Positions 51,780-61,681 are shown, counted from the stretch's first letter. The stretch is DNA of 64,000 nucleotides from Marinobacter arenosus (GCF_019264345.1 NZ_JAHVAO010000004.1:124001-188000), one strand, 5' to 3'. Numbers and translations: made by a program. The notes: generated by a model from the sequence alone, not told the origin.

Positions 51780-53423
51780 TCAGATGAGCCGCCCCGGATG
51801 GGCAAAAGTAAGGCGGAAGCAGCAGCCCGGCTGGTTGTCTTCCACCAGAGAAAGATGGGCTTGATTAGCCTCGCACAGTTCCCGGGCCAGATAAAGGCCA
51901 AGGCCTGTTCCGCTCTTGTCGGTGGTGAAAAAGGGTTCGAAGACTGAATTCTGGTGCTCAGGCGCTATACCCGGACCCGAATCCCGGACCTCAACGTAGG
52001 CCCGCTCGCCGTCCACCGTTGCGCCAGCGTGAAGCGAGATCTTACGCTCGCCCGTTTGCTGATGGCTGTAGCGCAGTCCGTTATCGCAGAGGTTTACCAT
52101 GACCTGCTCGATCTGACTCTTGTCGAACCGTGCCAAGGGCACATCAGGATCCACGGTAAGGTCGATGATGGAGTGGGCGGCAACCTCGTCCTGGGTCTGA
52201 AGGTAGTCCGCCTTGAATTCCTCCAGCCATGGCTCGACCTTGATGAGGTCGGTATGGGCGGCGCGCCGACGGGAAAGGTCGAGGACATTTTCCACGATGC
52301 CGTTCACTCGGCGGGAGTGGCGACGGATGATATCCAGCATCTGGTGGTCACCCTGGTCAAGGTGAGGCGATTCTTCCATGAGCTGGGCCGCGTGACTGAT
52401 TGCGCCCAGGGGATTGCGTATCTCGTGCGCGATACCCGCGGTCAGGCGCCCGAGAGAGGCCAGTTTCATCTGTTGTGCCTGCTGGGTGACTTTGCTCATG
52501 TCCTCAATAAAAACGAGTATCTGGTCACCACGATTCTGGTCCAGCTGTGTAAAGTTAGCCTGGAGAGCGGGGGAGGTAGGAAAGGGCTGGAACGGCTCGA
52601 TTCGGCGAGTGGGGTCTTTCATCCAGGATTCCAGTCCAAGCTTCAGCGGTTGGGGCAGAATCCGGGGAGTGACCGATTGACCGCTATCTTTTGTAGGCGC
52701 CCCAAACAGAAGTTCTTCTGCAGCAGCGTTGGCCAACCGTATCTGGCCATATCGGTCCAGAACCAGAATGCCGGTTCGCATGCGCTGGATAATCTGCTGA
52801 TTGATCTGCTCGAGCTCGGCGATGCTTTGGGCACGGCTGCTGGCCAGGGCTTCACTGCGCATCATGCGCCGGGAGATATATTGCAGGGCAAACGCGGTCG
52901 CAAAGTACAGGATGCCGAGGGAGCCGGCTCGAACAATATCATCACCCGACTCACCCAGAGTCAGCACCGCCCAGCCGGAAATTCCCAACGAACAGAGGGC
53001 GGCAAGTGCGGCGTAGAAAATCCCCAGCCGGCTGGGGGTCAGAATGTTCCCTGCGGCAACGGAAACAATGACCAGGTTAGCAAGCCCGTTGGTGATGCCG
53101 GTACTGGTGAACAAGAGCCAGTGCATCACCAGAATGTCCAGCAGGATCGAGAGCGTGATGTGGCGCTGACTGGGCCTGAAACCAGCGAAGATGATCAGGG
53201 CAATGAACGTGTTCAGGCCCAGATAGCCGGCGACGCCCGCCTGATAATAGTCCAGTAACCGGAACCGGGTATCGAAATTGGCGGGGTCCACAAAAAGCAG
53301 GCCCAGCAGCATCAGGCTGACGACCAGCCGGTAGTGATTATAAACGCGAAACAGCTTTACCTGCTGCTGGTCTGAAGGCGTTTGTGCGCTGGCATTCGCC
53401 AGTGAAGCTTGTTCTACTGCCAT
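51780..53423 (-). CDS. pilS: Sensor histidine kinase PilS
   Basis: The 547-residue sensor kinase has about six N-terminal transmembrane helices (residues ~30-190), a PAS-like domain (~205-300), the HisKA dimerization helix with H333 in GIAHEIRNPLGAIS, and a HATPase domain with NLCDNGLRYS and GTGLGLYLARELCEAN. In Pseudomonas PilS senses major pilin in the membrane. It precedes pilR on the same strand and is divergent from nadE. Confidence 0.95.
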   Translation of the reverse strand: MAVEQASLANASAQTPSDQQQVKLFRVYNHYRLVVSLMLLGLLFVDPANFDTRFRLLDYYQAGVAGYLGLNTFIALIIFAGFRPSQRHITLSILLDILVMHWLLFTSTGITNGLANLVIVSVAAGNILTPSRLGIFYAALAALCSLGISGWAVLTLGESGDDIVRAGSLGILYFATAFALQYISRRMMRSEALASSRAQSIAELEQINQQIIQRMRTGILVLDRYGQIRLANAAAEELLFGAPTKDSGQSVTPRILPQPLKLGLESWMKDPTRRIEPFQPFPTSPALQANFTQLDQNRGDQILVFIEDMSKVTQQAQQMKLASLGRLTAGIAHEIRNPLGAISHAAQLMEESPHLDQGDHQMLDIIRRHSRRVNGIVENVLDLSRRRAAHTDLIKVEPWLEEFKADYLQTQDEVAAHSIIDLTVDPDVPLARFDKSQIEQVMVNLCDNGLRYSHQQTGERKISLHAGATVDGERAYVEVRDSGPGIAPEHQNSVFEPFFTTDKSGTGLGLYLARELCEANQAHLSLVEDNQPGCCFRLTFAHPGRLI

Positions 53424-53475
53424 GATTTGTCGGGATCCGCAGGTGGTTCGGGAGAAATCCTCGCGCTTGGGGGGT

Positions 53476-53481
53476 TATAAT
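53476..53481 (+). promoter_or_regulatory. -10 box of a probable nadE promoter
   Basis: A perfect TATAAT lies 37 bases before the nadE ATG, in the gap with divergent pilS. No good -35 box is visible at the right distance, so activator help or a weak promoter is likely. Confidence 0.4.
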
Positions 53482-53517
53482 AGCCTTTTCGTGGCAATGA
53501 GTTACAGGAGCCAAATT

Positions 53518-55182
53518 ATGTCCGTTTCCGGGAATGCAGCGTCCCCTCAAACTTTCCCCAAGAAATTGCGGGTCGTCATGGCCCAGCTTGATTTTCTGGT
53601 GGGCGATATTCCCGGGAATACGGATCTCATCATGAAGGCGACTCGACGGGCAGAGGATGAGCATCAGGCGGACATCGTGGTGTTTCCGGAACTGTGTCTG
53701 ACGGGGTATCCGCCAGAGGATCTGCTGCTCAGGCCGAGTCTTGAGGTTCGGGTCCAAGAGGCTCTGCAAAGGTTGCGGGAAGAAAGCTTCGGGCCTGCCA
53801 TTGTTATTGGCGCCCCTCTCAGGGAAGGCGCTCTGCTCTACAACGCGGCTGTTGTTATCCAGGACGGCACTGTGACCGGCCGCTATTTCAAGCGGTTTCC
53901 GCCTAACTATCAGGTCTTTGACGAGAAGCGGTATTTCGCCGAGGGCAGGGATGTGGTGACGCTGGATATCCACGGTGTGCCCGTGGGCATTACGGTGTGC
54001 GAAGACCTCTGGAAAGATGGCCCCGTTGAAGAGGCCGCGGCAGCCGGTGCGCGCTTGATCCTGAATCTCAATGCCTCGCCCTTTGACGTTGACAAGCAGG
54101 CTCGTCGGAAGGCATTGCTGGAGCGTAAATCCCGAGAGAATCTCGTCAGCATCGTCTACGTTAACCTCGTCGGGGGACAGGATGAGCTGGTATTCGACGG
54201 CGGATCCATGGTGTTTGATCACTCTGGTGTGCTTTCGGTTGAGGCACCGCAGTTCGAGGAAGGGCTTTTCCCGGTCGATTTCCTCTGTGAGCATCATTGC
54301 CAGCCGGTTTCCCGTCCCTTGCCCAGCGAGCCTTCCCTGGAAGAAAACGTTTACAGTGCCCTGGTGACTGGTGTCCGAGATTATGTGAACAAGAATGGCT
54401 TCAAGTCAGTGGTGCTTGGGCTCTCGGGCGGTATTGATTCCGCCGTCACCCTGGCGGTGGCGGTCGATGCGCTCGGCAAGGATCGGGTGCGGGCCGTTAT
54501 GATGCCGTTCCGGTACACCTCCAGCATGAGTCTGGAGGATGCCGAGGCCGAGGCTTTGGCATTAGGTGTGCAGTACGATGTGTTTTCCATTGAGCCGATG
54601 TATGACGCTTTCATGGCAACTCTCGCCGGACCTTTCGAAGGCACTCGCCCTGACACCACGGAAGAGAACCTACAGGCACGTTTGCGCGGCGTGCTACTGA
54701 TGTCCCTCTCCAACAAGTTTGGTTCGCTGGTCCTCACCACGGGCAACAAGAGTGAGATGGCGGTGGGCTATTCAACACTGTACGGCGATATGGCGGGGGG
54801 ATTCGATGTCCTCAAGGATGTGCCCAAGACTCTCGTTTTTCGCTTGGCCAAATACCGCAATACCGTGTCTCAGGTGATTCCGGATCGCGTCATTACCCGC
54901 CCCCCGTCAGCAGAACTGGCACCGGATCAGAAGGACGAGGACAGCCTGCCGGGCTACGATGTCCTCGACCAGATCCTGAATCTTTACGTTGAACGGGATT
55001 TCAGTGCCGATGCCATTGTTGCCGAAGGGTTTGATCGTGTCGATGTGGACCGGGTGATTCGCTTGGTGGATATCAATGAGTACAAGCGTCGGCAGGCACC
55101 GATTGGCGTCAGAATTACAGAGCGGGGTTTTGGAAAGGATCGCCGCTATCCCATCACCAACGGATGGAAGAGCGGCAAGTGA
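53518..55182 (+). CDS. nadE: Glutamine-dependent NAD+ synthetase
   Basis: The 554-residue enzyme makes NAD from nicotinate adenine dinucleotide, ATP and glutamine. ATG 53518 follows ACAGGAGCC; the upstream extension of the frame is unsupported. The N-terminal nitrilase-type glutaminase has E58 (VVFPELCLTGYP) and C161 (ITVCEDLW). The synthetase domain has the P-loop SGGIDS (303-308) and TTGNKSEMAVGY. The fused glutaminase means that it can use glutamine rather than only ammonia. Confidence 0.96.
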   Translation: MSVSGNAASPQTFPKKLRVVMAQLDFLVGDIPGNTDLIMKATRRAEDEHQADIVVFPELCLTGYPPEDLLLRPSLEVRVQEALQRLREESFGPAIVIGAPLREGALLYNAAVVIQDGTVTGRYFKRFPPNYQVFDEKRYFAEGRDVVTLDIHGVPVGITVCEDLWKDGPVEEAAAAGARLILNLNASPFDVDKQARRKALLERKSRENLVSIVYVNLVGGQDELVFDGGSMVFDHSGVLSVEAPQFEEGLFPVDFLCEHHCQPVSRPLPSEPSLEENVYSALVTGVRDYVNKNGFKSVVLGLSGGIDSAVTLAVAVDALGKDRVRAVMMPFRYTSSMSLEDAEAEALALGVQYDVFSIEPMYDAFMATLAGPFEGTRPDTTEENLQARLRGVLLMSLSNKFGSLVLTTGNKSEMAVGYSTLYGDMAGGFDVLKDVPKTLVFRLAKYRNTVSQVIPDRVITRPPSAELAPDQKDEDSLPGYDVLDQILNLYVERDFSADAIVAEGFDRVDVDRVIRLVDINEYKRRQAPIGVRITERGFGKDRRYPITNGWKSGK

Positions 55183-55204
55183 CGTTGGTGATGCCGTAAC
55201 CTGT

Positions 55205-56038
55205 TTATTCGTCGCCCATGAGGCCGAACGTGACAACGCTGGACAAGGAGCGGTTTTCGCCCTTCAGCACGTCGGCCTCAAACTCCCCATCCTCATTGAA
55301 TGCCTCACTCTTGGGGAAGTTGGTCCGCAGCAAGGCGACCGCGTCCTCGGCACCTTTCTTGAGATCGAGGAAGCGGAACGTCTCCGCCATGATGATGAGC
55401 GCCTCTTCAACCACCGGCGACGTGGGATAGTTTTCCACCACATAGCGCGCCCGGTTGTTGGCAGCCACGTAGGCTTCGCGCTTGATGTAATAGCGTGCGG
55501 CGAATATTTCCAGTTGCGCCATTCGATTGCGGATGGCAATCATGCGCTGGCGTGCATCGGCTACGTACTGGCTGTCCGGATACCGATTCAGTAATTCGGA
55601 AAAGTCCCGAAAGGCCTGACTTTGCTCACCGGGATCCCGTGCGGCGACATCGATCGGAAAATAGCGTGCTGCCAGGCCGATGTCGAGGTTGTAGGAGGCA
55701 AGGCCGCGCATGTAAAGCGCGTAGTCTGCGTGGTCGCTCTGGGGGTTGAGCCGGAGAAAACGGTCTGCGGCGGCACGGGCACCCTCCAGGTCAAGGTTCT
55801 GATAGCGGGCGTAAATCAGGTCAAGCTGGGCCTGCTCGGCATAGCGGCCGAAGGGGTAGTAGGTCTCGAGTGAGTCGAGGTTTTCTTCGGCTTCGTTGAA
55901 ATTGCCGGAGTTCATCGCCTCACGGGCATTGTCGTAGTAGGTCTTCTCCGGCAGTACTTCTTCCTCCTGGTTGGAGGCGCACGCACTGACCAACACCACC
56001 AGTGTGGCCAGTAGGAGTAAACGGACAACTGATCTCAT
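55205..56038 (-). CDS. bamD: Outer-membrane assembly lipoprotein BamD
   Basis: BamD is an essential part of the BAM complex that inserts outer-membrane beta-barrels such as PilQ. ATG 56038 gives 277 residues with signal peptide and lipobox LVSAC (Cys20). Tetratricopeptide-like helical repeats fill the rest: YYDNAREAMNSGNFNEAEENL, YPFGRYAEQAQLDLIYARY (split), YALYMRGLASYNLD, and RYPDSQYVADARQRM. The divergent rluD neighbour is the standard arrangement. Confidence 0.96.
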   Translation of the reverse strand: MRSVVRLLLLATLVVLVSACASNQEEEVLPEKTYYDNAREAMNSGNFNEAEENLDSLETYYPFGRYAEQAQLDLIYARYQNLDLEGARAAADRFLRLNPQSDHADYALYMRGLASYNLDIGLAARYFPIDVAARDPGEQSQAFRDFSELLNRYPDSQYVADARQRMIAIRNRMAQLEIFAARYYIKREAYVAANNRARYVVENYPTSPVVEEALIIMAETFRFLDLKKGAEDAVALLRTNFPKSEAFNEDGEFEADVLKGENRSLSSVVTFGLMGDE

Positions 56039-56050
56039 GCCGGAATCCCG

Positions 56051-56056
56051 TATAAT
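56051..56056 (+). promoter_or_regulatory. -10 box of a probable rluD promoter
   Basis: TATAAT at 56051-56056, between the divergent bamD and rluD genes; CTGATC 16 bases upstream, inside the start of bamD, is a poor -35 candidate. The leader would be about 110 bases. Confidence 0.4.
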
Positions 56057-56172
56057 GTCGATAAATTCAAAAGAGGGCCATTGTAGCGGGGAAGACGCCG
56101 TATGTGCAGACTGTGCCTCTTGGTTTGAAAAATTCTTTCCGAAACGTAACACACACCGGCCCCGGGGGCTTA

Positions 56173-57150
56173 ATGTCATCTGAAAATCGAATTACCGCCA
56201 GCTTTGTTGTACCGCCGGAGTTGAGCGATCGGAGGCTGGATCAGGCCGCGGCTGAGTTGATGCCAGAACATTCCCGGTCGCGGCTGCAAACCTGGATCAA
56301 GAGCGGTGCCCTGACCGTAAATGGCCAGGCCCGCAAGCCTCGGGACAAGGTCATGCTGGACGATCGGCTGGAACTTGATGCCGAGCCGGAGGCCCAGGTC
56401 AGTTGGCAGGCAGAGGAAATCACGCTCGATATTGTCTACCAGGACGAGCATCTCCTGGTCATCAACAAACCGGCCGGGCTCGTGGTGCACCCTGCGGCTG
56501 GTCATGCTGATGGGACGCTGGTGAACGCGCTGTTGAATTATGCGCCGGAAGTGGAGAATCTACCGCGAGCCGGAATCGTGCACCGGCTCGATAAGGATAC
56601 GTCCGGGGTGATGGTGGTGGCGCGCAGCCTGATTGCGCATACCTCTCTGGTTGATCAGCTTCAGACCCGAACCATGGGTCGTGAATACGATGCGGTAGTC
56701 GTTGGCACCCTGACGGGGGGCTCGACGGTGGATGCACCCATCGGTCGGCATCCCCGTGAACGCAAGAAAATGGCCGTCGTGCCGTCCGGGAAGCCTGCGG
56801 TAACACACTACCGGCTGGTCGAGCGGTTTGCCGCTCATACCCACATCAGCTGCAAACTGGAGAGTGGGCGCACGCACCAGATCCGTGTACACATGGCCCA
56901 CGTCAAACACCCCCTGGTGGGTGATCCGCTCTATGGGGGGCGCCTGCGTCTTCCCAAAGGCACGACCGAGGAGCTGAGGGAGGCGTTGGCGGCATTCAAT
57001 CGTCAGGCCCTGCACGCCCGCAAGTTAACGCTGGAACACCCCGAAACCGGTGAAACCATGTCGTGGGAGGTGCCGCTTCCGGACGATATGGTTGAGCTCA
57101 TGGCAGCGTTGCGCAAGCACGTGAAGGACCTGGAAAGCAGTGAATACTGA
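56173..57150 (+). CDS. rluD: 23S rRNA pseudouridine synthase RluD
   Basis: RluD makes pseudouridines 1911, 1915 and 1917 in helix 69 of 23S rRNA. ATG 56173 gives 325 residues, the family length. An S4-like RNA-binding domain (about 18-75; RRLDQAAAELMPEHSRSRLQ) precedes the catalytic domain with D140 in GIVHRLDKDTSG, and KLESGRTHQIRVHM. The end overlaps pgeF by 11 bases. Confidence 0.97.
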   Translation: MSSENRITASFVVPPELSDRRLDQAAAELMPEHSRSRLQTWIKSGALTVNGQARKPRDKVMLDDRLELDAEPEAQVSWQAEEITLDIVYQDEHLLVINKPAGLVVHPAAGHADGTLVNALLNYAPEVENLPRAGIVHRLDKDTSGVMVVARSLIAHTSLVDQLQTRTMGREYDAVVVGTLTGGSTVDAPIGRHPRERKKMAVVPSGKPAVTHYRLVERFAAHTHISCKLESGRTHQIRVHMAHVKHPLVGDPLYGGRLRLPKGTTEELREALAAFNRQALHARKLTLEHPETGETMSWEVPLPDDMVELMAALRKHVKDLESSEY

Positions 57151-57889
57151 GCCGGAGTTGATTTGGCCAGACTGGCCGGCGCCTACCAAGGTTCGCGCGG
57201 TCTGTACCACCCGGCAGGGTGGGGTGAGCCTTCCACCCTGGGACTCACTCAATCTGGGCACGCACGTCGAGGATGATCCGCATCACGTGGAGGCAAACCG
57301 TCGGCGGGTAGCCGACAGGCTGTCGCTCTCAACCGGCGCGTTTGGCTGGTTATCCCAGGTGCACGGCACTGACGTGGTCACACTTCCTGCAGAAGGAGTG
57401 CCGGTGGCCGACGCATCGATTACGGACCGACCGGGTCAGGTCTGCGCTATTCTCACGGCCGACTGCCTGCCGGTATTGCTCTGCAACCGGGCGGGTACCC
57501 GGGTTGCAGCGGCTCATGCCGGCTGGCGTGGCCTTTGCAATGGCGTGCTGGAGAGGGTGGTGAAGTGTTTTGACGAGCCCGCCACGGAATTGGTGGCGTG
57601 GCTGGGCCCGGCCATCGGATCCGAGCATTTTGAGGTAGGCCCTGAAGTCCGTGAGGCGTTCATCGCCCGAAACGCCGGGGCTGCTGCCGCCTTCTCGCAG
57701 CAGGGTGCCCGTCCAGGCCACTTCATGGCAGACATCTATCGCCTGGCCCGGCAACGGTTGGAATCGGCCGGGGTGGATGCGATATACGGCAATCCCCTCT
57801 GCACGGTTTCTGATTCAAGCCGTTTCTATTCCTACCGCCGTGATGGCCGAACCGGTCGGATGGCCACGCTCATCTGGCTGGATGGCTGA
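57140..57889 (+). CDS. pgeF: Purine nucleoside phosphorylase/polyphenol oxidase-family protein (PgeF/YfiH)
   Basis: The 249-residue protein starts at GTG 57140 inside rluD. The zinc-binding residues are in QVHGTDVV, ILTADCLPVLL and AAHAGWRGL, as in the laccase-domain family (DUF152). E. coli YfiH (PgeF) edits faulty peptidoglycan precursors, and other members act on purine nucleosides; which applies here cannot be told from sequence. Gene order rluD-pgeF-clpB is conserved. Confidence 0.93.
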   Translation: MNTEPELIWPDWPAPTKVRAVCTTRQGGVSLPPWDSLNLGTHVEDDPHHVEANRRRVADRLSLSTGAFGWLSQVHGTDVVTLPAEGVPVADASITDRPGQVCAILTADCLPVLLCNRAGTRVAAAHAGWRGLCNGVLERVVKCFDEPATELVAWLGPAIGSEHFEVGPEVREAFIARNAGAAAAFSQQGARPGHFMADIYRLARQRLESAGVDAIYGNPLCTVSDSSRFYSYRRDGRTGRMATLIWLDG

Positions 57890-57949
57890 GCGCTTTCCGC
57901 CCAATCGGATGACTCCCGTCAATTTTCTGACAGTTTGGCGGTGGGCCCG

Positions 57950-57979
57950 CTTGAAGTCCCCTCGCTTGCCCTTACATTT
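57950..57979 (+). promoter_or_regulatory. Heat-shock (sigma-32) promoter for clpB
   Basis: CTTGAA (57950-57955), a 13-base spacer, and CCCTTACATTT (57969-57979) match the sigma-32 consensus (CTTGAA, 13-15 bases, CCCCATnT) well. The start site would be about 70 bases ahead of the clpB ATG. Confidence 0.75.
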
Positions 57980-58058
57980 AAGAGCAAAGCAATGCGGATG
58001 TTGGTTGAGCCGAGTGCTTCGCTGACCTCCCGGATAGACGAATTGGGGAATAGACTTT

Positions 58059-60635
58059 ATGAGAATCGACAAGCTGACCAGCCGGTTGCAAACCGCGCTA
58101 GCGGATGCGCAATCGCTTGCGGTGGGCAAGGACCACAATTTTATCGAGCCGGTACACCTTATGCAGGCTCTCCTGGATCAGGAGGGGAGTTCGATCAAGC
58201 CGTTATTGAAACAGGCCGGGTCGGAGCCGGGGCGAATCCGCCAGGCCATCGCGCGGGAAATTGAGCATCTGCCGGAAGTGCAGGGTTCCGCAGGCGATGT
58301 CTCCATGTCCAATGACATGGGGCGTCTGTTCAATATTGCCGACAAGCTGGCCCAGAAGCGTCAGGACCAGTTCATTTCCAGCGAACTGATGTTGTTGGCT
58401 GCGCTGGAAGACCGGGGCACCCTCGGCCGTGTGCTCCGTGAGCAAGGTGTGGACAAGGCCGCTCTGGAAAAGGCCATTGACGAGGTTCGGGGCGGTGAGG
58501 CTGTGAACGACGCCAGCGCCGAGGAAAACCGGCAGGCCCTGGACAAGTTCACCATTGACCTGACCGAACGGGCCGAGGCGGGCAAGCTTGATCCGGTCAT
58601 CGGTCGAGACGATGAAATCCGTCGAACAATCCAGGTGTTGCAGCGTCGCCGCAAGAACAATCCGGTTCTCATTGGTGAGCCGGGTGTCGGCAAGACTGCC
58701 ATTGTCGAGGGCCTGGCCCAGCGCATCGTCAACGGTGAGGTCCCTGACGGGTTGAAGGACAAGAAAGTGCTGTCCCTCGACATGGGCGCGCTGATCGCGG
58801 GCGCCAAGTTCCGGGGTGAATTCGAGGAGCGCCTCAAGGCGGTGCTGAACGAATTGTCCAAGCAGGAAGGCCAGATCATCCTGTTCATTGATGAAATCCA
58901 TACCATGGTCGGCGCCGGTAAAGCAGAAGGTTCCATGGATGCGGGCAACATGCTCAAGCCCGCGCTTGCCCGTGGCGAGCTGCACTGTGTCGGGGCCACG
59001 ACGCTGGACGAATACCGCGAGAACATCGAGAAGGATGCGGCGCTGGAGCGTCGCTTCCAGAAGGTTCTGGTGAGCGAGCCGAGCGAGGAAGACACCATCG
59101 CCATCCTCCGCGGTCTAAAGGAACGCTACGAAGTGCACCACGGTGTTGAAGTCACCGACGGCGCCATCATCGCCGCGGCCAAGCTGTCACATCGGTACAT
59201 TACCGACCGCCAGTTGCCGGACAAGGCGATCGACCTGGTGGACGAGGCCGCGAGTCAGATTCGCATGGAAATGGACTCCAAGCCGGAGGCGCTGGATCGC
59301 CTGGAACGTCGTCTGATCCAGCTCAAGATCGAGCGTGAGGCGCTGAAAAAGGAAACCGATGAGGCGTCGAAAAAGCGCCTGCAAGAATTGTCGAGCGTGA
59401 TTGCCGGCGTTGAGCGTGAATACGCGGATCTGGAAGAGGTCTGGAACACCGAAAAGGCGGCGCTGCATGGCTCCCAGAAAATCAAGAGCCAGTTGGAGCA
59501 GGCGCGGATTGATCTTGAGAACGCTCGCCGTGCGGGTGACCTCGGCAAGATGTCCGAGCTGCAGTACGGCCAGATTCCCGAACTGGAACGTCAGCTGGAC
59601 ATGGCCAGCCAGGCCGAAATGATGGAAATGAAGCTGCTGCGCAATCGGGTTACCGACGAGGAGATTGCCGAGATCGTCTCCAAGTGGACGGGCATTCCCG
59701 TATCGAAGATGCTCGAGGGTGAGCGGGACAAGCTGATGCGCATGGAGGAGGCGCTGCATGGCCGCGTCATTGGCCAGGATGAGGCCGTTGAAGCGGTTTC
59801 CAATGCCGTTCGTCGCTCACGGGCCGGGCTGTCCGATCCCCATCGTCCGAACGGGTCCTTCCTGTTCCTCGGGCCGACCGGTGTGGGTAAGACCGAGCTC
59901 TGCAAGTCGCTGGCGGCATTCCTGTTTGATACCGAGGAGGCCATGGTCCGTATCGATATGTCGGAGTTCATGGAGAAACACTCCGTTGCCCGGCTGATTG
60001 GTGCGCCTCCAGGCTATGTTGGTTACGAGGAAGGTGGGTACCTGACTGAAGCCGTGCGTCGTCGGCCTTATTCGGTCCTGCTTCTGGATGAGGTGGAGAA
60101 GGCTCACCCGGATGTCTTCAACATTCTTTTGCAGGTGCTTGAAGACGGACGCCTGACCGATGGTCAGGGCCGCACGGTCGACTTCCGCAACACGGTGATC
60201 GTGATGACCTCGAACCTGGGTTCGGACATCATTCAGCAGAAAGCGGGTGAGGAAAATTACGAATCCATGAAGAACGCAGTGATGGAAGTCGTGGGCACAC
60301 ACTTCCGTCCGGAATTCATAAACCGCGTGGATGAAGTCGTGGTCTTCCACCCGCTGGCGGAAAACCAGATCCTTGGCATCGCAAAGATTCAGATCGAGTC
60401 CTTGAGCAAGCGGCTAAAGGATCAGGACATGAAGCTGGAGTTGGATGAGTCGGCCATGGAGCTTCTGGCGCAGGTCGGTTACGACCCGGTCTACGGGGCT
60501 CGTCCCCTGAAGCGGGCAATCCAGCGGATGATCGAGAATCCGTTGGCGCAACGGCTGTTGCAGGGTGAGTTTGTGTCCGGTGATACCATCCTGGGCACGG
60601 TGAAGGATCACAAGCTGGAATTTGCCAAAGCGTAA
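58059..60635 (+). CDS. clpB: Protein disaggregase ClpB
   Basis: The 858-residue AAA+ Hsp100 rescues aggregated proteins with DnaK. The N-domain (1-145; [21 protein letters not shown]) is followed by the first AAA+ domain with Walker A GEPGVGKT (~206), the coiled-coil middle domain (~410-530) that binds DnaK, and the second AAA+ domain with Walker A GPTGVGKT (~605) and pore loop GYVGYEEGG. There is no ClpP-binding tripeptide, which separates it from ClpA. It is controlled by the sigma-32 promoter upstream. Confidence 0.98.
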   Translation: MRIDKLTSRLQTALADAQSLAVGKDHNFIEPVHLMQALLDQEGSSIKPLLKQAGSEPGRIRQAIAREIEHLPEVQGSAGDVSMSNDMGRLFNIADKLAQKRQDQFISSELMLLAALEDRGTLGRVLREQGVDKAALEKAIDEVRGGEAVNDASAEENRQALDKFTIDLTERAEAGKLDPVIGRDDEIRRTIQVLQRRRKNNPVLIGEPGVGKTAIVEGLAQRIVNGEVPDGLKDKKVLSLDMGALIAGAKFRGEFEERLKAVLNELSKQEGQIILFIDEIHTMVGAGKAEGSMDAGNMLKPALARGELHCVGATTLDEYRENIEKDAALERRFQKVLVSEPSEEDTIAILRGLKERYEVHHGVEVTDGAIIAAAKLSHRYITDRQLPDKAIDLVDEAASQIRMEMDSKPEALDRLERRLIQLKIEREALKKETDEASKKRLQELSSVIAGVEREYADLEEVWNTEKAALHGSQKIKSQLEQARIDLENARRAGDLGKMSELQYGQIPELERQLDMASQAEMMEMKLLRNRVTDEEIAEIVSKWTGIPVSKMLEGERDKLMRMEEALHGRVIGQDEAVEAVSNAVRRSRAGLSDPHRPNGSFLFLGPTGVGKTELCKSLAAFLFDTEEAMVRIDMSEFMEKHSVARLIGAPPGYVGYEEGGYLTEAVRRRPYSVLLLDEVEKAHPDVFNILLQVLEDGRLTDGQGRTVDFRNTVIVMTSNLGSDIIQQKAGEENYESMKNAVMEVVGTHFRPEFINRVDEVVVFHPLAENQILGIAKIQIESLSKRLKDQDMKLELDESAMELLAQVGYDPVYGARPLKRAIQRMIENPLAQRLLQGEFVSGDTILGTVKDHKLEFAKA

Positions 60636-60641
60636 AGAAGC

Positions 60642-60673
60642 CGGCGGAGCATCCCGGGATAGGTGCTCCGCCG
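60642..60673. terminator. Probable bidirectional terminator between clpB and the DUF4124 gene
   Basis: CGGCGGAGCA (60642-60651) pairs perfectly with TGCTCCGCCG (60664-60673) across a 12-base loop between convergent genes. T runs on both sides are short, so efficiency is uncertain. Confidence 0.65.
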
Positions 60674-60689
60674 CAACTTTAGAAGCAAT

Positions 60690-61163
60690 CTACTGTACGG
60701 CCTGAACGTTCTCCGGCCCGCAATTCTCGTCGGCAATTTCCTGGAACTTCTGGCGTTGGTCCGCAATTTCCTCGGGAGACAGGTAGCGCTGTTCTCCGTT
60801 TTCTTCCACCCGGATTCGCGCGTTGCTGTCAATGACGTCGAGGTTTGAGCGAGCAGTTGCGCAGTTAGCGTCGCGTTGCTTGCGGCGGGCTTCTTCAGCG
60901 GCCGTTTCTCTGCGTTGCTCCGCCTCCTCATTCTGCTGTTCCTGGAGGTCGCTCATTCGTTCCTGCGGGCTTTTGCGGCTGGATGTACTCGGAGACGCGG
61001 TTCCCGAGCGCACGTTCACCTTCTCCGATGGCTTGCCGGTAGGCTGCCGGTCTCCAAAGTGAGTTACCCCGTTTTCGTCGGTCCATTTATAGACAGAGGC
61101 GCTCATCGAAACACCTGGTACAACGGCCAATAGTAAGGTCAGCGTCAGGATTTTTTTGTTCAT
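60690..61163 (-). CDS. DUF4124-domain periplasmic protein
   Basis: ATG 61163 (MNKKILTLTLLL) starts a clear signal peptide (cleavage likely after SMSAS); ATG 61175, four codons upstream, is possible. The mature protein has the DUF4124 motif VYKWTDENGVTHFGDRQP (residues ~22-39), then a Ser/Arg/Glu/Gln-rich coiled coil (~60-105) and a C-terminal part with two cysteines (NCATARSNL and DENCGPENV) that may pair. DUF4124 proteins are common in gammaproteobacteria and their function is not known. The upstream neighbour is the long ilv leader. Confidence 0.85.
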   Translation of the reverse strand: MNKKILTLTLLLAVVPGVSMSASVYKWTDENGVTHFGDRQPTGKPSEKVNVRSGTASPSTSSRKSPQERMSDLQEQQNEEAEQRRETAAEEARRKQRDANCATARSNLDVIDSNARIRVEENGEQRYLSPEEIADQRQKFQEIADENCGPENVQAVQ

Positions 61164-61360
61164 GGGTCTACTCATTATGTGGTCACTGCTCCCGGTGCGG
61201 GCTGAACCCTGGGCAACCGGGCCCGTCTTTCTGTAGCTGTATGGCTATCATGCCATCCATGTCGACATTTTTCTTCTGTCTGGTTCAAAACTCTGTTCCA
61301 GAATTGACGCAAGTATGGCAGACCTTTGGCGATAAAGGCGCTATAAAGCCGAGACGACTA

Positions 61361-61388
61361 TTGACAGGGAGTTTCGCGCTGTCAGAAT
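61361..61388 (+). promoter_or_regulatory. Candidate sigma-70 promoter for ilvIH-ilvC
   Basis: A perfect TTGACA (61361-61366) and CAGAAT (61383-61388) are 16 bases apart. This would give a leader of about 285 bases ahead of ilvI. The 197 bases between the DUF4124 start and this promoter hold no gene that I can support. Confidence 0.5.
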
Positions 61389-61393
61389 TACCG

Positions 61394-61681
61394 ATTGCCT
61401 GAAGACTGGGGTCAATACGGCAGGCAATCCCGAGCGAGTATCCCCCGTTAATTACCACACTGAACGCCCCGCGGTTCTGTCGCGGGATGGTTGTTGCTTA
61501 CGTGCAACCCGTTGATTGGCCGTTCTCCGCAACCCTCAGGAGGGCGGCTGGCCAGGAGACAACCTCTTACAAAGTGTGGAGGAGCAGCCGGTTCCGCTTT
61601 CACAAGAAGCAGGGAAACCGTGAATCCAGGCAACCGGGCGTGGTCCCGGCTCATTCACTCGTATGAAGAGGGTAGAAAATC
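61394..61681 (+). ncRNA. Putative structured 5' leader of ilvIH
   Basis: The 288 bases before ilvI hold several inverted repeats and no convincing gene. ATTGCCTG (61394-61401) pairs with CAGGCAAT (61421-61428); CCCGCG (61468-61473) with CGCGGG (61481-61486). A TGGCCG/CGGCTGGCCA stem encloses CCCTC-AG-GAGGG, and CCGGG/CCCGG lies shortly before ilvI. A short frame beginning at 61487 (MVVAYVQPV) is rich in valine at its start. Structured leaders upstream of ilvB-type genes are known in marine gammaproteobacteria, but identity with a named RNA class cannot be judged by eye. Confidence 0.4.

Noticed and set aside
51695..51901. Small minus-strand frame spanning the pilS-pilR junction
   Set aside because: It overlaps both genes in another frame and has no similarity or ribosome binding site.
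61487..61660. Valine-rich short frame before ilvI as a classical attenuator leader peptide
   Set aside because: The frame runs for dozens of codons past the valine-rich start, and no hairpin followed by a T run lies between it and ilvI, so classical attenuation cannot be claimed; kept only as part of the leader finding.
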